From Adenophora triphylla var. japonica (Eukaryota; Streptophyta; Magnoliopsida; Asterales; Campanulaceae): a DNA stretch of 64,000 bases. The stretch is taken from positions 186,001 through 250,000 of the forward strand of contig JAFEMH010000332.1 of assembly GCA_022495995.1 (NCBI GenBank), in the 5' to 3' direction. Position 1 is the first letter of the stretch. Each line of letters begins with the position of its first letter. This document shows, in pieces, positions 11,391 to 23,213 of this stretch. Position numbers and translations under genes: made by a program. The notes under the pieces were generated by a model that was given only the letters and a program-made list of their open reading frames with translations, searched no databases and had not been told where the DNA came from.

Positions 11391-12451
11391 GCCGCAAAAG
11401 AATGCTACAAAACGGATATGAAGGTGTATACTACTCATTAAACACGACCAGTAAGTCTAAATACGCTTCGAGGTCCATGACAACGAGGATGACGAATCAT
11501 ACCTGTTAGAGGCCTAGTGGGACTGGGACATGTCATCATCCGATAATACAGTGCCAAGGCCTGCGCCTTGAATGATATTACGTGTAAGTTAAAATTCATT
11601 ACAATTTTAACACCAAGGTACGAACCTCTCTTTTCATTTAATTTCTTTTCCCTTTGGCTTTTTTATTCCCTTAATTTTATCAAAATCTCTACTGACATGA
11701 GCGTCGGAGGGGTGTTAACTGAGCTAACACCCAATCCTAACATGTTCCTGTGATGCAAGATGGGTGCTCCTGAACATTGGACGAACGACCTTCGGAGTAC
11801 GCATGGCAAGCTCCTTAAAAGAACCAACACTTCTTGATGAAACTACGAGTATAACAGCCTGGGCGCACATTTTTCACACTTGATTTAAAGAAGCAAATAC
11901 AATTCATCTTGTCAGAAGAATTGCATTTGCTATTTTAAAACCCAAGATGTGAATTAAGGATCGTAACATTGACATGTTACCTAAGGACTCCGAAAAGGGA
12001 CATTTCTACATGTCACCTACAACTTGGTTATAACATCGTTGCATGTTATCTTTACAACTTGGTTATAACATCGTTGCATGTTATCTTTACAACTTGGTTA
12101 TAACATCATTGCATGTTATCTTTACAATTCGATTATGACATCGTTGCATGTTATCTTTGCCAATTGGTTACAACACTTGTACGTGTTGTCTTACATACCT
12201 AAAACAGAAGAATGCTCAAAGGTATAAAGCATCCAAAAGAACCATTGCAGTTAAAATTTACCAAAAGACCCAAGATGTTGGACCAACCCAACACCATCAA
12301 AAACTAAGCTGTTTGGACTCTTATGAGCCACTTACAAAAATTCCAAAAGTATAATTGTCCTAGGGGCCAACCCCCTACTTTTAAAACCCAAATTAACGTG
12401 CCAACAGAGGCACGATCAAACAAAACATAAATATTGTTTTAAACGTAAATA
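11391..12451 (+). other. E2 spacer where pol is missing
   Basis: This 1-kb spacer holds no RT, RNase H or integrase motif in any frame I read. It contains a 33-bp tandem array at about 12020-12175. Otherwise it is AT-rich and unremarkable. Confidence 0.6.
12020..12175 (+). repeat. 33-bp tandem repeat in E2
   Basis: About four to five units built around ACTTGGTTATAACATC and GTTGCATGTTATCTTT. The units differ by a few bases. They lie just downstream of the antisense gene's 3' end. Confidence 0.85.
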
Positions 12452-14135
12452 TTAAATTGTTTTATGTTGCAGGGGCATCACTCTCCTTACCCTCGTTTCC
12501 TTAGCAGATGTTCCGGCTTCGATCTTCTCCTCCTCCCTTCCTACTTCATCTCTTCCTGGCGCCTTGATTTCATTCAAATTCACCTCGCCTACATCTACTT
12601 CTTCACACAAAAATGCATCCAGCATTGCGACCTCATCATCAATCTTCCAAGCCTCATGCTTTCCAGCCTCGTATTCTCTCATCATGGCGATTCTACTTTC
12701 CATCACTGATTTAGTGGCGTCCTCCATGAATTGTTGCTTCGCCTCCACTAGCTCCTTGATATGCTCCACTTCTACCCTTAACATCCTTGTAGTGAGGTTC
12801 ATCAACTCCTTCTCCACCTGTTCAGTTTTTGCTTTTGCCTGTGTAACCTTCTCTTCTCCCATCTTCACCTTCTTTGTTAAGATCCTAATGCGATCTTCCT
12901 TCATCTCTATCTCCCTCGCCAAAGATCCCATAAACACCAACACCTGTAAAGCAGAACAAGCAAAGTGAACACGTAGAAGATACCATGCAAATCAAAAAAG
13001 ACATTTTTACCTTCTCCAAGCTCTCCATGTTAGCCTTCAAACTTTCCCCTTCCACTATGGTTACCATGTCATCAACCTTTCTCTTCATGCCAGACCTGGT
13101 TGAGCTATCTCCCTTTGGAAGAGGAGGTTTACCTCCCTCCAGCTTCACTCCAACCTTAGCCCTCAAATTGGACATGATATCAGATACATCAAAACTTGCT
13201 TTTGAACGGGTTACTGTTTCATTGAAACAACAAGAGTCAGATGGATATTGAAGTCGAACATCATTTTTATGAAGAAAGATTTTACCAGAAGACATTTTGG
13301 CTGGGCCAGCGCTGATGGAAACTCTTTCCTCCTCCCTGGAATCCTCGCCAACAAACTCAACAGGGCTAGGTTTATACTTTTGTAAAGATTCAGAAGATAA
13401 ATTCAAGATTGATTCAACATTGGCAGCAGTTCCCTCAGTAGGTGGGAACAATTCTTCCAATGATGCAACTGCGCAAAAAGAAAATAAAAAGATGGTCACA
13501 ATGACAAGTCCAGCAAGACGTAAAGAGGTAAGCCGAGCAATAAAACAACATCTACCTTGGCGGATCCAAGCAGATGTCTCCTCCTTGCCTTCTCCCTCCA
13601 AACTAGCCTTCTTTACATAGAAAAACTTGTGTTTCCACCCTCTATCAGCAGCATCTAACCCTAAAACCAAAGAATCCCTACCTGGCCTAATCCTAAAGTT
13701 AAACCTACCATTCCCAAAAGACCTAATGTCATACGTAAAAGCCAACTCTTCTAGACCAGCAACCAACCCCTGTTCCGATGAAATTCTGTCTAATGTGTGC
13801 AAAGTACGCCAACTAATGGGCATCAGTTGACAGTAAGATAGCTTCGTGACCTTAAAGAAGCGGGTAATCGTGGGAGAAAAGGGGAATTTTAAGCCTATTG
13901 TAAAGGGATACTCGTAAAAACCTACCCAATCAACGGAAAAACAATCGGAGCTACCAGCTTCGCCTTGTACCAGAAACTCCGCGCTTGAGGGAAAGACATT
14001 ATTTCTCTTCAACGCATCAATGTGGGATGCGCTAAAGTTGCACCGTTCATCATCCTTCTTTTTTATAAACCCTAAGCACTTAAAACCCTTGGGGGGAGTG
14101 GCATCAACATCGATAATTTCCTTTCCCTTACCCAT
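12452..14135 (-). CDS. Intact spliced antisense gene of E2 (PF04195-like plus coiled coil)
   Basis: This antisense ORF has three exons: 14135-13556, 13468-13011 and 12943-12452. The introns are 87 and 67 bp, begin GT and end AG (GTAGATG to TGCGCAG; GTAAAAA to TTTACAG). Exon lengths 580, 458 and 492 join in phase into 510 codons with no stop. The N-terminus reads MGKGKEIIDVDATPPKGFK. The middle (FPFSPTITRFFKVTKLSYCQ, LMPISWRTLHTLDRI) resembles the 'putative gypsy type transposon' domain (PF04195), as far as I can judge by eye. A basic linker (SGMKRKVDD) follows. The C-terminus is a Glu/Lys-rich coiled coil of about 110 residues. Its function is not known. It is open although the sense genes of E2 are dead. 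The start is chosen as the first ATG before the conserved-looking N-terminus; an upstream in-frame ATG exists. Confidence 0.8.
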
Positions 14136-14413
14136 AAGCGACAGACAGAAAATAAACAGAGAAACGAGAAAGAGAATACTCACCGGAGAAAAAGCAGAGA
14201 CAATAAACGCCGGCGAAAGAAGAGCAGTTTGGAGAAATATGGTTTCCTTTTGAAAATTCAAAATAAATATGACAAGACCATTATAAAGCCCATAATGAGC
14301 CCTAAAATCCTCGAGCATTGTGCCGGCGAACTACCTCATCACCTTCCTTTCAAGACCGAAGCGACACTTGGCAAAATATTAAAGCCCTCCGTATTCAACA
14401 TGGAACGCTTCAA

Positions 14414-14428
14414 TATTTTGGGGGCAAT
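14414..14428 (+). other. E2 polypurine tract
   Basis: ATTTTGGGGGCAAT precedes the 3' LTR. The purine run is short but correctly placed. Confidence 0.65.
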
Positions 14429-15004
14429 TGTTTCACCCTAAAAAATCCACTCAGCATGCTCTACATCTTGGACATCCATCTTGAGGTAACGTCTTGACTT
14501 ACATCTTTGACTAACGCCTTGAAATTATTTGTTGTGTTTATCCTATTTTTGAGGAGCAGAATTATAAATAAATAATTCACCCATGTGGCCATTTGGACCT
14601 AGTCAAAGAGCAACATAACTGATTCAAACCATCAACCAAGGGATAACAGTTGGACTCCATCAATAATGAGCGAGATTCTAGGCGCAAAATCAGCACGACA
14701 TTCAAGTTGTTATTTTCAGTTACAGTTACGCCTATATATTACTCTTAGAAAGCACTTGTGTTCACGTTACACAGTTTTACTTACTTCTACTCTGCACTTG
14801 TACTCAAAAAACTCTCAATACTTAATAAAATTTCTTTGGTTTAGGCAGGCTTGCCAAAAGCCTCCCGAGGTTTTTCTCTTGGACGATTGCTCTAAGGGTT
14901 TCCTCGTTACATCCTTGTGTTCATCTTGTTTTGAGAATCATATTCCATTTGTACCCAAACCTCCTTGAGAAGCCAAATTTACTTGTCGAAATTTGTCCAA
15001 AACA
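14429..15004 (+). repeat. E2 3' LTR (576 bp)
   Basis: It ends CCAAAACA and is followed by atatt, matching the 5' flank. It differs from the 5' LTR by scattered substitutions and a 4-bp AAAT-type indel. Confidence 0.9.
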
Positions 15005-15014
15005 ATATTAATAT

Positions 15015-16371
15015 TGTTGGTGTTATGCTCTAGGCCTATGATTGATAGACTTATGTGTTGACATTATTTATTATCATATGAGATGTTTATTATTTGATTA
15101 TTATATGTTTTGTATATTTGTTTATAATAATCACTGTCCCTAATTATTAAGAGAATAAATTAGTATAATTATCAATGGATAATCATGTGATGATTATATG
15201 CATAAGAGATGCACATTGAAATTATGGGTACTTGTTAGAGAACAAGTGACTGGACATGACCCGCATGAGATTTATGTAATGGTCAAATGTCATACTTAAA
15301 TCTCATACGGTTACTTCATTTATTTCCTAGACCTGAGACTATCATAACCTTACATATGATGAAAGCCATGTTTGATTTTAGTCAAACGATATCTTAACAC
15401 GATATCTATAAAGACTATCATTGGCATGATCGGATTCATGATGGGAAGAATGATAAGTCAAGAAGGAGTTTGTCCCTCGGAAGAGAGATGTTATGCTTGG
15501 GCCCCTCGATGAGTGATAATGATGAAAGTGTATGGCCGTACCCCAATATGATTGGAATTATCATTATACTCAAGAATCGAGAAAGCATTGAACAATAACA
15601 AGTTGACAAGGACCATGACTTGTGTTCAATATAACATCGTGAGACAAAAGGGATAAATGGAAGTACACCGTTGGAAACGTGAACTCTTACGTTGCATCAT
15701 TTGGGTAGACATAATGGCTTGCTAGAGTCCGCTTATGTCTTATGAGGTTCGATATGATCGAACTCATTGCCAACATGATGTAATCCTATTGGGTCACACA
15801 CAACTAGAATGAATTGGTTAAACCGGAGGAAGAATGATTGAGAGGCTCAAATCGGCTACTTATGTCACGCGACATATCAAGCCAATGGCTTGATATACCG
15901 CGCGACATAATAGGCCAATACGCTTTATTGACAGCCTGTCTCTCCTAATACGATTAGAAGAGGTATTTACACTATTTTAGTATAAATACAAGGGCTCTGT
16001 CAGACCCAAAAAGCCTAGCCGAAATTTTAAAGCAAAATTCACAATCAAATTCTCTCAATATTCTTCAAGGTTTAGATCTAGCAATCAACAAGAAATTGTT
16101 CTTGGATTCATTCGAAGGTGTGGATACCAAAGAGGGTCTTCGCTCGTTCATCGATCAAGACCTAGAGTTCAAGCAAGTTGAAGAACGAAGTTTGTGATTC
16201 AATATCACATAATTAAATCATTCGATAGCTCAAGACCGGAAAGCGTTTCAAGGTTGGTTTAATTCTATTTCATTGATATTCAAATTAATTGTATAGAACG
16301 GATCCTAGGGCTTCTTGGGTTTTATGTTTTAATGCTTAATTCACTAGCGCATGGACCCGTAAAACCCAACG
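15015..16371 (+). repeat. E3 5' LTR (about 1357 bp)
   Basis: TATAAATA at 15981-15988 marks the promoter. Between 15860 and 15910 the LTR carries CpG-rich near-palindromes (TGTCACGCGACAT, CCGCGCGACATAA) separated by a CAAGCCAATGGCTTG hairpin. The final base is inferred from the 3' copy. Confidence 0.9.
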
Positions 16372-16372
16372 G

Positions 16373-16384
16373 TGGTATCGAGCC
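16373..16384 (+). other. E3 primer binding site
   Basis: TGGTATCGAGCC sits immediately downstream of the LTR. It resembles the initiator-Met primer site (TGGTATCAGAGC) with one base missing. Confidence 0.75.
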
Positions 16385-17860
16385 CCGTTCGTATGATTAA
16401 GTTTGAATTAACATGCTAGGTTTAAGATATAAATTGTTTATATGCTTATTGCATGTTTTGTATGTGATAAATTTTAATTGTTTATGTGAAACAATGTGAA
16501 AATCGTTTTCAATTTATGCTTTGAATTAAATCTGTAAAAAGGCTATTTTATGTGATTTAATTGGTATCTAATCTGTATTGGTTCGAATCGGAAATCCTGT
16601 AACAGTTTGCCTATGTCGTGCGACATATCGAGCCATGTGGAATTCAGTTAAGCGGCTGTTACGTCGCGCGACATATCAAGCCTCTGGGCGATGTTGTCAC
16701 GCGACATAATAAGCAAAGCGGGCGAATCTGTTTGTTCAAATTTTACGCTATTCTATGATTGTGTTTACAATCGATATGTTAATATGAAAAATCTGGATGT
16801 TATAAAATTGAGTTTATAAGTCCGCGATAGATTGATTCATTGATATACATGATTAATTGATTAAAATATGATTTTAATAATTATTGCAATGTGTATGAAA
16901 AATCTGGATGTTATAAAATTGAGTTTATAAGTCCATGCTAGATTGATTCATTGTTTATGCATGCTTAATTAATTTAAATGTGTTTTATTAATTGTTGCGA
17001 TGCATGAATTATTTGTTCTTAATTGTTAAGAATTATTAAATTAGATGTTTAGTTGAAACATGATATTTAGTTTCCTAATATGTTTAGATTTAGACATTGT
17101 AAATTTTGGATCTTATGATTGTTTATGGAAACAAGTCATAAATACGCGAAATTTAAAAGGAAACTGATTGTTTATAAAAGGTAAGGATTATGTTGCCTAA
17201 TCGAGTTGATTTCTAATTATGCATGTCTAGGAGAGTTACATCTAAGGAAGAGTTGGTACTTAAGAAGTCCTTGCGGCTCACCTATCTTCACTGGGAACTT
17301 ACAGTGCATGATTTTGACTATCTTTACGATGTGCTTATAATCTACCTTTAAAGAACCTTCATTTAACTTTTAAGTTCTTTATGCCAATTCATGATTAAAA
17401 ACACTTGAGACCATTCGGATAGTTTTGGGTGGGCTTGCCATAGCAAGGTGCTTTGATTCTATTCGAATGCGAGCAAGATGAGGAAATGGTGGTTCCTATA
17501 CGTTTTAAAGTGAATGAACTTAATTGGGTTATCAAAATGGTTTTGGACCCAAGGCATAAGATGAGATTAAAATATGCCTAGACATATGATGTCTTGAATT
17601 GATCTCATAAAAGATCTAAGAGTCATATATGTGATATGATTGATGTTTTCTACCTAATTAATTTAATTTTGAGCGGTTTGCCATAGCAAACTTGAAATTG
17701 AATTAAAGTTGGATCTTAGCCCATTAAATGTATATTATACTTATTTGCATTTGAAGGTGTATAATTTATTGGGAGCATTTATTTAAATGCACTATACTTC
17801 TCATATGATATGTTTACTTATATGTGTTCATATTTTATGTATATCTTTTTGTAGAATAAA
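16385..17860 (+). other. E3 non-coding leader
   Basis: No gene is visible in this 1.5-kb leader. It holds three more CpG palindromes (GTCGTGCGACAT near 16615, GTCGCGCGACAT near 16663, GTCACGCGACAT near 16696). It also holds a direct repeat (AATCTGGATGTTATAAAATT near 16790 and 16900) and TTGCCATAGCAA twice (near 17428 and 17680). Confidence 0.6.
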
Positions 17861-18960
17861 TGGCATCAAACAATAATCACTTTTATTGCGATCTGTCCTT
17901 GAGAAGGAAAAGTTGGAAGAGAATGGTACAAACTATATGGATTGGATCCGTAGTTTGAGAATTGTTCTCAAACAAGAGGAGAAAGCTATGCGTTCTCCGA
18001 ACCTATTCCACACGAACCTGCTGCCAATGCTTTGCTAGGGCAATAAGGGAACAATATACGAAGCACAAGCGTGACTCTACAGATGTTAGTTGCCTTATGC
18101 TCTCCGCCATGTGCAAGAGTCTTGAGAAGAATCTTGAGCACTTGGGGACGATCGACTTAAACAATCGGGCGATGGAAATGTTCCAAATTCAAGCTAGGCA
18201 AGAAAGGTACAACACGGTTGCATCCTTGACCTCATGCAAGATGAGTGAAGGACAAGTTTGTTGGTCCCCATGCTCTCAAGTTAAAGGGCCACATTGAGCA
18301 TCTTGAAAGGCTCGGTTTTCCAATTAGCCAAGAGTTGGCTACCGACATAATCTTGAATTCATTACCTAAAAGTTTTAGTCATTTCATAATGCACTATAAC
18401 ATGGGTGGAATGAATAGAAACCTTTCCGAGTTAGTTCAAATGTTGACTACTTTGCGGAAACCGGTATTGTCGAGAAGAAGACCGATCAAGTGCTAATGGT
18501 TAACAAGGGGAAAGGGTTCAAGGGTAAAGGAAAAGCAAAGGTTGCTAATCCTAAGGCAAAGGTTGCCAAGCCCAAAGAGGCCTCCAAGCCTAAAGAGGCT
18601 AAGCCTAAGTCCCAAGAGGACGCAATCTGCTTCCATTGCAATGAGATTGGACATTGGAGGAGAAATTGCGCAAAATACAAGGAAGCACGAAGAAGAGCAA
18701 AGGAGTTGCTTCAACTTCAGGTATCTTTGTTATAGATATATTCCTATCTACTTCTAGTTCTTGGGTATTGGATACCGGATGTGGAACTCACATTTGTTTA
18801 AATGTGCGGGGTCTAAGAAACAGAAGGATGCTTAAGGAAGGTGAAGTGGACCTACGTGTGGGGAATGGAGCAAGAGTTGCTTTGCATTAGCCGTAGGAAC
18901 TTATGAAGTTACTTTACCTAGTGGACTAATACTTGTTTTGAACAATTGTTATTACGTTCC
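17861..18960 (+). pseudogene. E3 gag and protease (broken)
   Basis: Gag starts at ATG 17861 (MASNNN). It shifts frame almost at once (LEKEKLEENGTNYMDWIRSL is in another frame) and again near 18250. A good CCHC zinc knuckle, CFHCNEIGHWRRNCAKY, follows a Lys/Pro/Ala repeat linker at 18490-18700. The protease active site WVLDTGCGTHIC is at about 18765-18800, a D-T-G triad that is intact. The protease frame then stops after GNGARVALH. At least three frame changes separate start and protease. Confidence 0.8.
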
Positions 18961-19109
18961 GGCTTTAAGTAGGAATATTATTTCGATTTCATGTTTGGAT
19001 AATGAAGGTTTTAATTTTCTTATATGTGATAAGAAATTTTCTATTTACAAGAGTGATATGCATTATTGTCTTCTTTGTTTCATTCAATGGCCTTTATATT
19101 CTTGATGTT

Positions 19110-19930
19110 GAAAATCGCGATAATGATGTCTATAACATTAACAAGAAATCTAAACCCAATGATGTAAACCACACTTACTTATGGCATTGTCGTCTTGGCC
19201 ATATAAACGAGAAACGCATTTCTAAACTCCACAAAGATGGATTTTTGGACTCACATGATTATGAATCATATGAGACATGCGAATCTTGTTTACTTGGCAA
19301 GATGACCAAGGACCCATTTACCAAAACCGGTGAAAGGGCGGGCGACTTATTAGGACTCATACATACCGATGTATGTGGGCCTATGAGTAAGCGATGCTAG
19401 GGGAGGATTTTGGTACTTCATAACATTCAGCGATGATTATAGTAGATTTGGATATGTTTATCTAATGAAACATAAGAGTGAATCGTTTGAGATATTTCGA
19501 ATATTTCAAAATGAGGTGCAAAATCAACTTGGCAAAACTATTAAGGTACTTCGATCCGATCGAGGTAGTGAATATTTGAGCCAAGAATTTGTGATCATCT
19601 TAAGAGTTGTGGAATCGTTTCAACTCTCTCCACCCGGAACACCACAATGGAATGGTGTGTGCGAAAGGAGGAATAGAACTTTGTTGGACATGGTTCGTTC
19701 TATGATGAGTCAAGTTGAGCTTCCTTTATCCTTTTGCCCAGGGACATGCACTAGAAAGCTGCTGCTTTCACTATAAACAGAGTTCCTACCAAATCGGTTC
19801 AAAAGACCCCATATGAGATGTGGCATGGAAGAAAACCTAGTTTGTCTTTCATGAAGATTTGGGGTTGTGATGCATATGTCAAGAAGTTAACTTCGACAAG
19901 CTAGCACCTAAATCGATAAATGTGTTTTTG
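19110..19930 (+). pseudogene. E3 integrase (broken)
   Basis: The zinc-binding N-terminus LWHCRLGHINEKRI, with CESCLLGK, is at 19140-19320. The catalytic D-D-E residues can be read: LIHTDVCGPM (first Asp), KVLRSDRGSEYLS (second Asp, 19540-19580) and QWNGVCERRNRT (Glu, 19645-19680). A stop after MSKRC at 19398-19400 and a frame change near 19740 break it. Confidence 0.8.
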
Positions 19931-21830
19931 TGGGATATCCTAAGGAAACCAAAGGATACTATTTCTACAACCGAAACGAGAACAAAGTGTTTGTTGCTCG
20001 AAATGGTACTTTCTTAGAAAAGGAGTTTCTTCGCAAAGGAACCGGTGGGAGTAAAATAGATCTCGAAGAAGTTCGAGAACCCGAAAACAACATTGAACCA
20101 ATGGTAGAAACTGAACCAAGTTCACAAACCGTTGTGGAACCGGTTCAAGATGCACAAGTTCCTCGCCGAAGTGGTAGATCACGATCCGAACCCGAGAGAT
20201 ATGGATTTCTCGTTACGGAAAGTGATGAAGTGGAGTTAATCGAAAATGATGAACCCACTTGCTATCAAGAAGCGATGTCCGCTCCGGATTCGGAAAAATG
20301 GCAAGAAGCCATGAAGTCCGAATTACAATCCATGGCTGATAATCAAGTTTGGAACTTGATTGATCCACCCGAAGGTGTAAAAACCATAGGGTGCAAATGG
20401 GTTTTCAAGAAGAAGACCGACATGGATGGGAAGGTGCACACCTATAAGGCTAGGCTAGTAGCTAAGGGATATAGGCAGATTCATGGCATAGACTATGATG
20501 AAACCTTTTCGCCTGTAGCTATGCTTAAGTCTATTAGAATTTTACTTGCCATAGCCGCATATTATGACTATGAGATATGGCAAATGGATGTCAAAACAAA
20601 CTTTCCTTAATGGGAAGTTACTTGAGGATGTATACATGATACAACCCGAAGGTTTTGTCGATCGAGAAAATTCTAACAAGGTGTGTAAGTTGCGGAAATC
20701 CATTTATGGATTGAAGCAAGCTTCAAGGAGTTGGAATCTACGTTTTGATGAAGCAATCAAGGAGTTTGGATTTATCAAGAACGAAGATGAACCTTGTGTA
20801 TACAAGAAAATTAGTGGGAGCGTAGCACTATTTTTAGTATTGTATGTCGATGATATCTTACTCATTGGAAATGATATTCCTGCACTACAGACTGTCAAGT
20901 CTTGGTTGGGGAAATGCTTTTCAATGAAAGATATGGGCGAAGATGCATATATCCTTGGTATCAAGATCTATAGAGATAGATATAAGAGGATGATTGGTTT
21001 AAGTCAAAGTACTTACATTGACAAAGTCCTTAGAAGATTCAAAATGGAAAATTCTAAAAGAGGAAATTTGCCAATGTTACATGGTATATCTCTTAGCAAG
21101 AATCAATGTCCAAAGACTAATGATGAGCGAAAGAGAATGAATGGTATTCCATATGCTTCGGCAATTGGGTCTATCATGTATGCTATGTTATGTACTAGAC
21201 CCGATGTCTCGTGTGCTCTAAGCATGGCGAGTAGGTACCAATCTGATCCCGGTGAACCACATTGGATAGCGATCCAAGAATATCCTTAAGTACTTACGAA
21301 GAACTAAGGATGCATTCTTGGTCTTTGGAGGAATGGAAGAAGATCTTGTAGTCAAAGGCTACACAGATGCTAGCTTCCAAACCGACAAAGATGATTTCGT
21401 ATCGCAACCTGGATTTTTGTTTATGCTTAATGGAGGCACCGTGAGTTGGAAAAGTTCCAAGCAAAGTACCGTCGCGATTCTACAACCGAAGCCGAGTACA
21501 TAGCGGCATCCGATGCGCCTAAGGAAGCGCTTTGGATCAAGAAGTTCATTAGTGATTTGGAAGTCGTTCCAAGCATCGGAGATCCTATTGAACTTTCTTG
21601 TGATAACAATGGTGCCATTGCACAAGCAAAGGAACCAAGATCACACCGAGATCCAAACACATACTTCGACGTTTCCACATTATCCGTGAGATATGTGAAA
21701 GGGAAGACGTTAAGATATGCAGAGTAGACAACGATGACAACGTGGCGGACCCACTAACTAAGGCTCTCTCACAAGCTAAACATGATGGTCATGTTAGGTC
21801 CATGGGTATTCGATACATGGTAGATTGGGC
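19930..21830 (+). pseudogene. E3 reverse transcriptase and RNase H (broken)
   Basis: RT runs in two frames: 19930-20610 (WQEAMKSELQSMADNQVW, WVFKKKTDMDGKVHTYKARL) and 20564-21289 (TFLNGKLLEDVYM, SIYGLKQASRSWN, LYVDDILLIGND, PYASAIGSIMYAML). An extra A near 20595, in the KT(A)FLNG motif, causes the frame change. YVDD is intact. RNase H follows in two frames, with KGYTDASFQTDKDD and STTEAEYIAASDA, split near 21480. The tail reads DPLTKALSQAKHDGH near 21750. Confidence 0.85.
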
Positions 21831-21835
21831 CTAGT

Positions 21836-21848
21836 GCAAGTGGGAGGC
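21836..21848 (+). other. E3 polypurine tract
   Basis: GCAAGTGGGAGGC directly precedes the 3' LTR, the standard Copia arrangement. Confidence 0.85.
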
Positions 21849-23208
21849 TGTTGGTGTTATGCTCTAGGCCTATGATTGATAGACTTATGTGTTGACATTA
21901 TTTATTATCATATGAGATGTTTATTATTTGATTATTATATGTTTTGTATATTTGTTTATAATAATCACTTTGTCCCTAATTATTAAGAGAATAAATTAGT
22001 ATAATTATCAATGGATAATCATGTGATGATTATATGCATAAGAGATGCACATTGAAATTATGGGTACTTGTTAGAGAACAAGTATTTGGACATGACCCGC
22101 ATGAGATTTATGTAATGGTCAAATGTCATACTTAAATCTCATACGGTTACTTCATTTATTTCCTAGACACGAGACTATCATAACCTTACATATGATGAAA
22201 GCCATGTTTGATTTTAGTCAAACGATATCTTAACACGATATCTATAAAGACTATCATTGGCATGATCGGATTCATGATGGGAAGAATGATAAGTCAAGAA
22301 GGAGTTTGTCCCTCGGAAGAGAGATGTTATGCTTGGGCCCCTCGATGAGTGATAATGATGAAAGTGTATGGCCGTACCCCAATATGATTGGAATTATCAT
22401 TATACTCAAGAATCGAGAAAGCATTGAACAATAACAAGTTGACAAGGACCATGACTTGTGTTCAATATAACATCGTGAGACAAAAGGGATAAATGGAAGT
22501 ACACCGTTGGAAACGTGAACTCTTACGTTGCATCATTTGGGTAGACATAATGGCTTGCTAGAGTCCGCTTATGTCTTATGAGGTTCGATATGATCGAACT
22601 CATTGCCAACATGATGTAATCCTATTGGGTCACACACAACTAGAATGAATTGGTTAAACCAGGAGGAAGAATGATTGAGAGGCTCGAGCGGCTACTTATG
22701 TCACGCGACATATCAAGCCAATGGCTTGATATACCGCGCGACATAATAGGCCAATACGCGTTATTGACAGCCTGTCTCTCCTAATACGATTAGAAGAGGT
22801 ATTTACACTATTTTAGTATAAATACAAGGGCTCTGTCAGACCCAAAAAGCCTAGCCGAAATTTTAAAGCAAAATTCACAATCAAATTCTCTCAATATTCT
22901 TCAAGGTTTAGATCTAGCAATCAACAAGAAATTGTTCTTGGATTCATTCGAAGGTGTGGATACCAAAAGAGGGTCTTCGCTCGTTCATCGATCAAGACCT
23001 AGAGTTCAAGCAAGTTGAAGAACGAAGTTTGTGATTCAATATCACATAATTAAATCGTTCGATAGCTCAAGACCGGAAAGCGTTTCAAGGTTGGTTTAAT
23101 TCTATTTCATTGATATTCAAATTAATTGTATAGAACGGATCCTAGGGCTTCTTGGGTTTTATGTTTTAATGCTTAATTCCGCTGCGCATGGACCCGTAAA
23201 ACCCAACA
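21849..23208 (+). repeat. E3 3' LTR (about 1360 bp)
   Basis: Paired with 15015-16371. It is followed by aatat, the same 5 bp that precede the 5' LTR. Small indels (for example TTT versus T after CAC near 21970) account for the length difference. Confidence 0.92.
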
Positions 23209-23213
23209 AATAT

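Larger units (their letters stand above)
8539..15004 (+). mobile_element. E2: non-autonomous Gypsy/Tat-type retrotransposon
   Basis: LTRs start TGTTTCACCC and end CCAAAACA. The 5-bp target duplication atatt is at 8534-8538 and 15005-15009. On the plus strand it has gag and protease only; RT, RNase H and integrase are missing between about 11400 and 12450. A three-exon gene occupies the opposite strand before the 3' LTR. Extra antisense ORFs between pol and the 3' LTR are known for Tat-lineage Gypsy elements, which supports the lineage call. The LTRs differ at about 20 positions by hand count, so E2 is older than E1. Confidence 0.9.
15015..23208 (+). mobile_element. E3: Copia LTR retrotransposon with long LTRs
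   Basis: LTRs begin TGTTGGTGTTATG and end ACCCAACA (the 5' copy ends in G). The target duplication aatat is at 15010-15014 and 23209-23213. The order gag, protease, integrase, RT, RNase H is Copia. The LTRs differ at roughly 16 positions in about 1357 by hand count. The coding region is interrupted many times. E3 starts 5 bp after the E2 target duplication. Confidence 0.93.

Noticed and set aside
14666..14968. 100-codon ORF in the E2 3' LTR
   Set aside because: It is LTR sequence, repeated with changes in the 5' LTR, without any domain.
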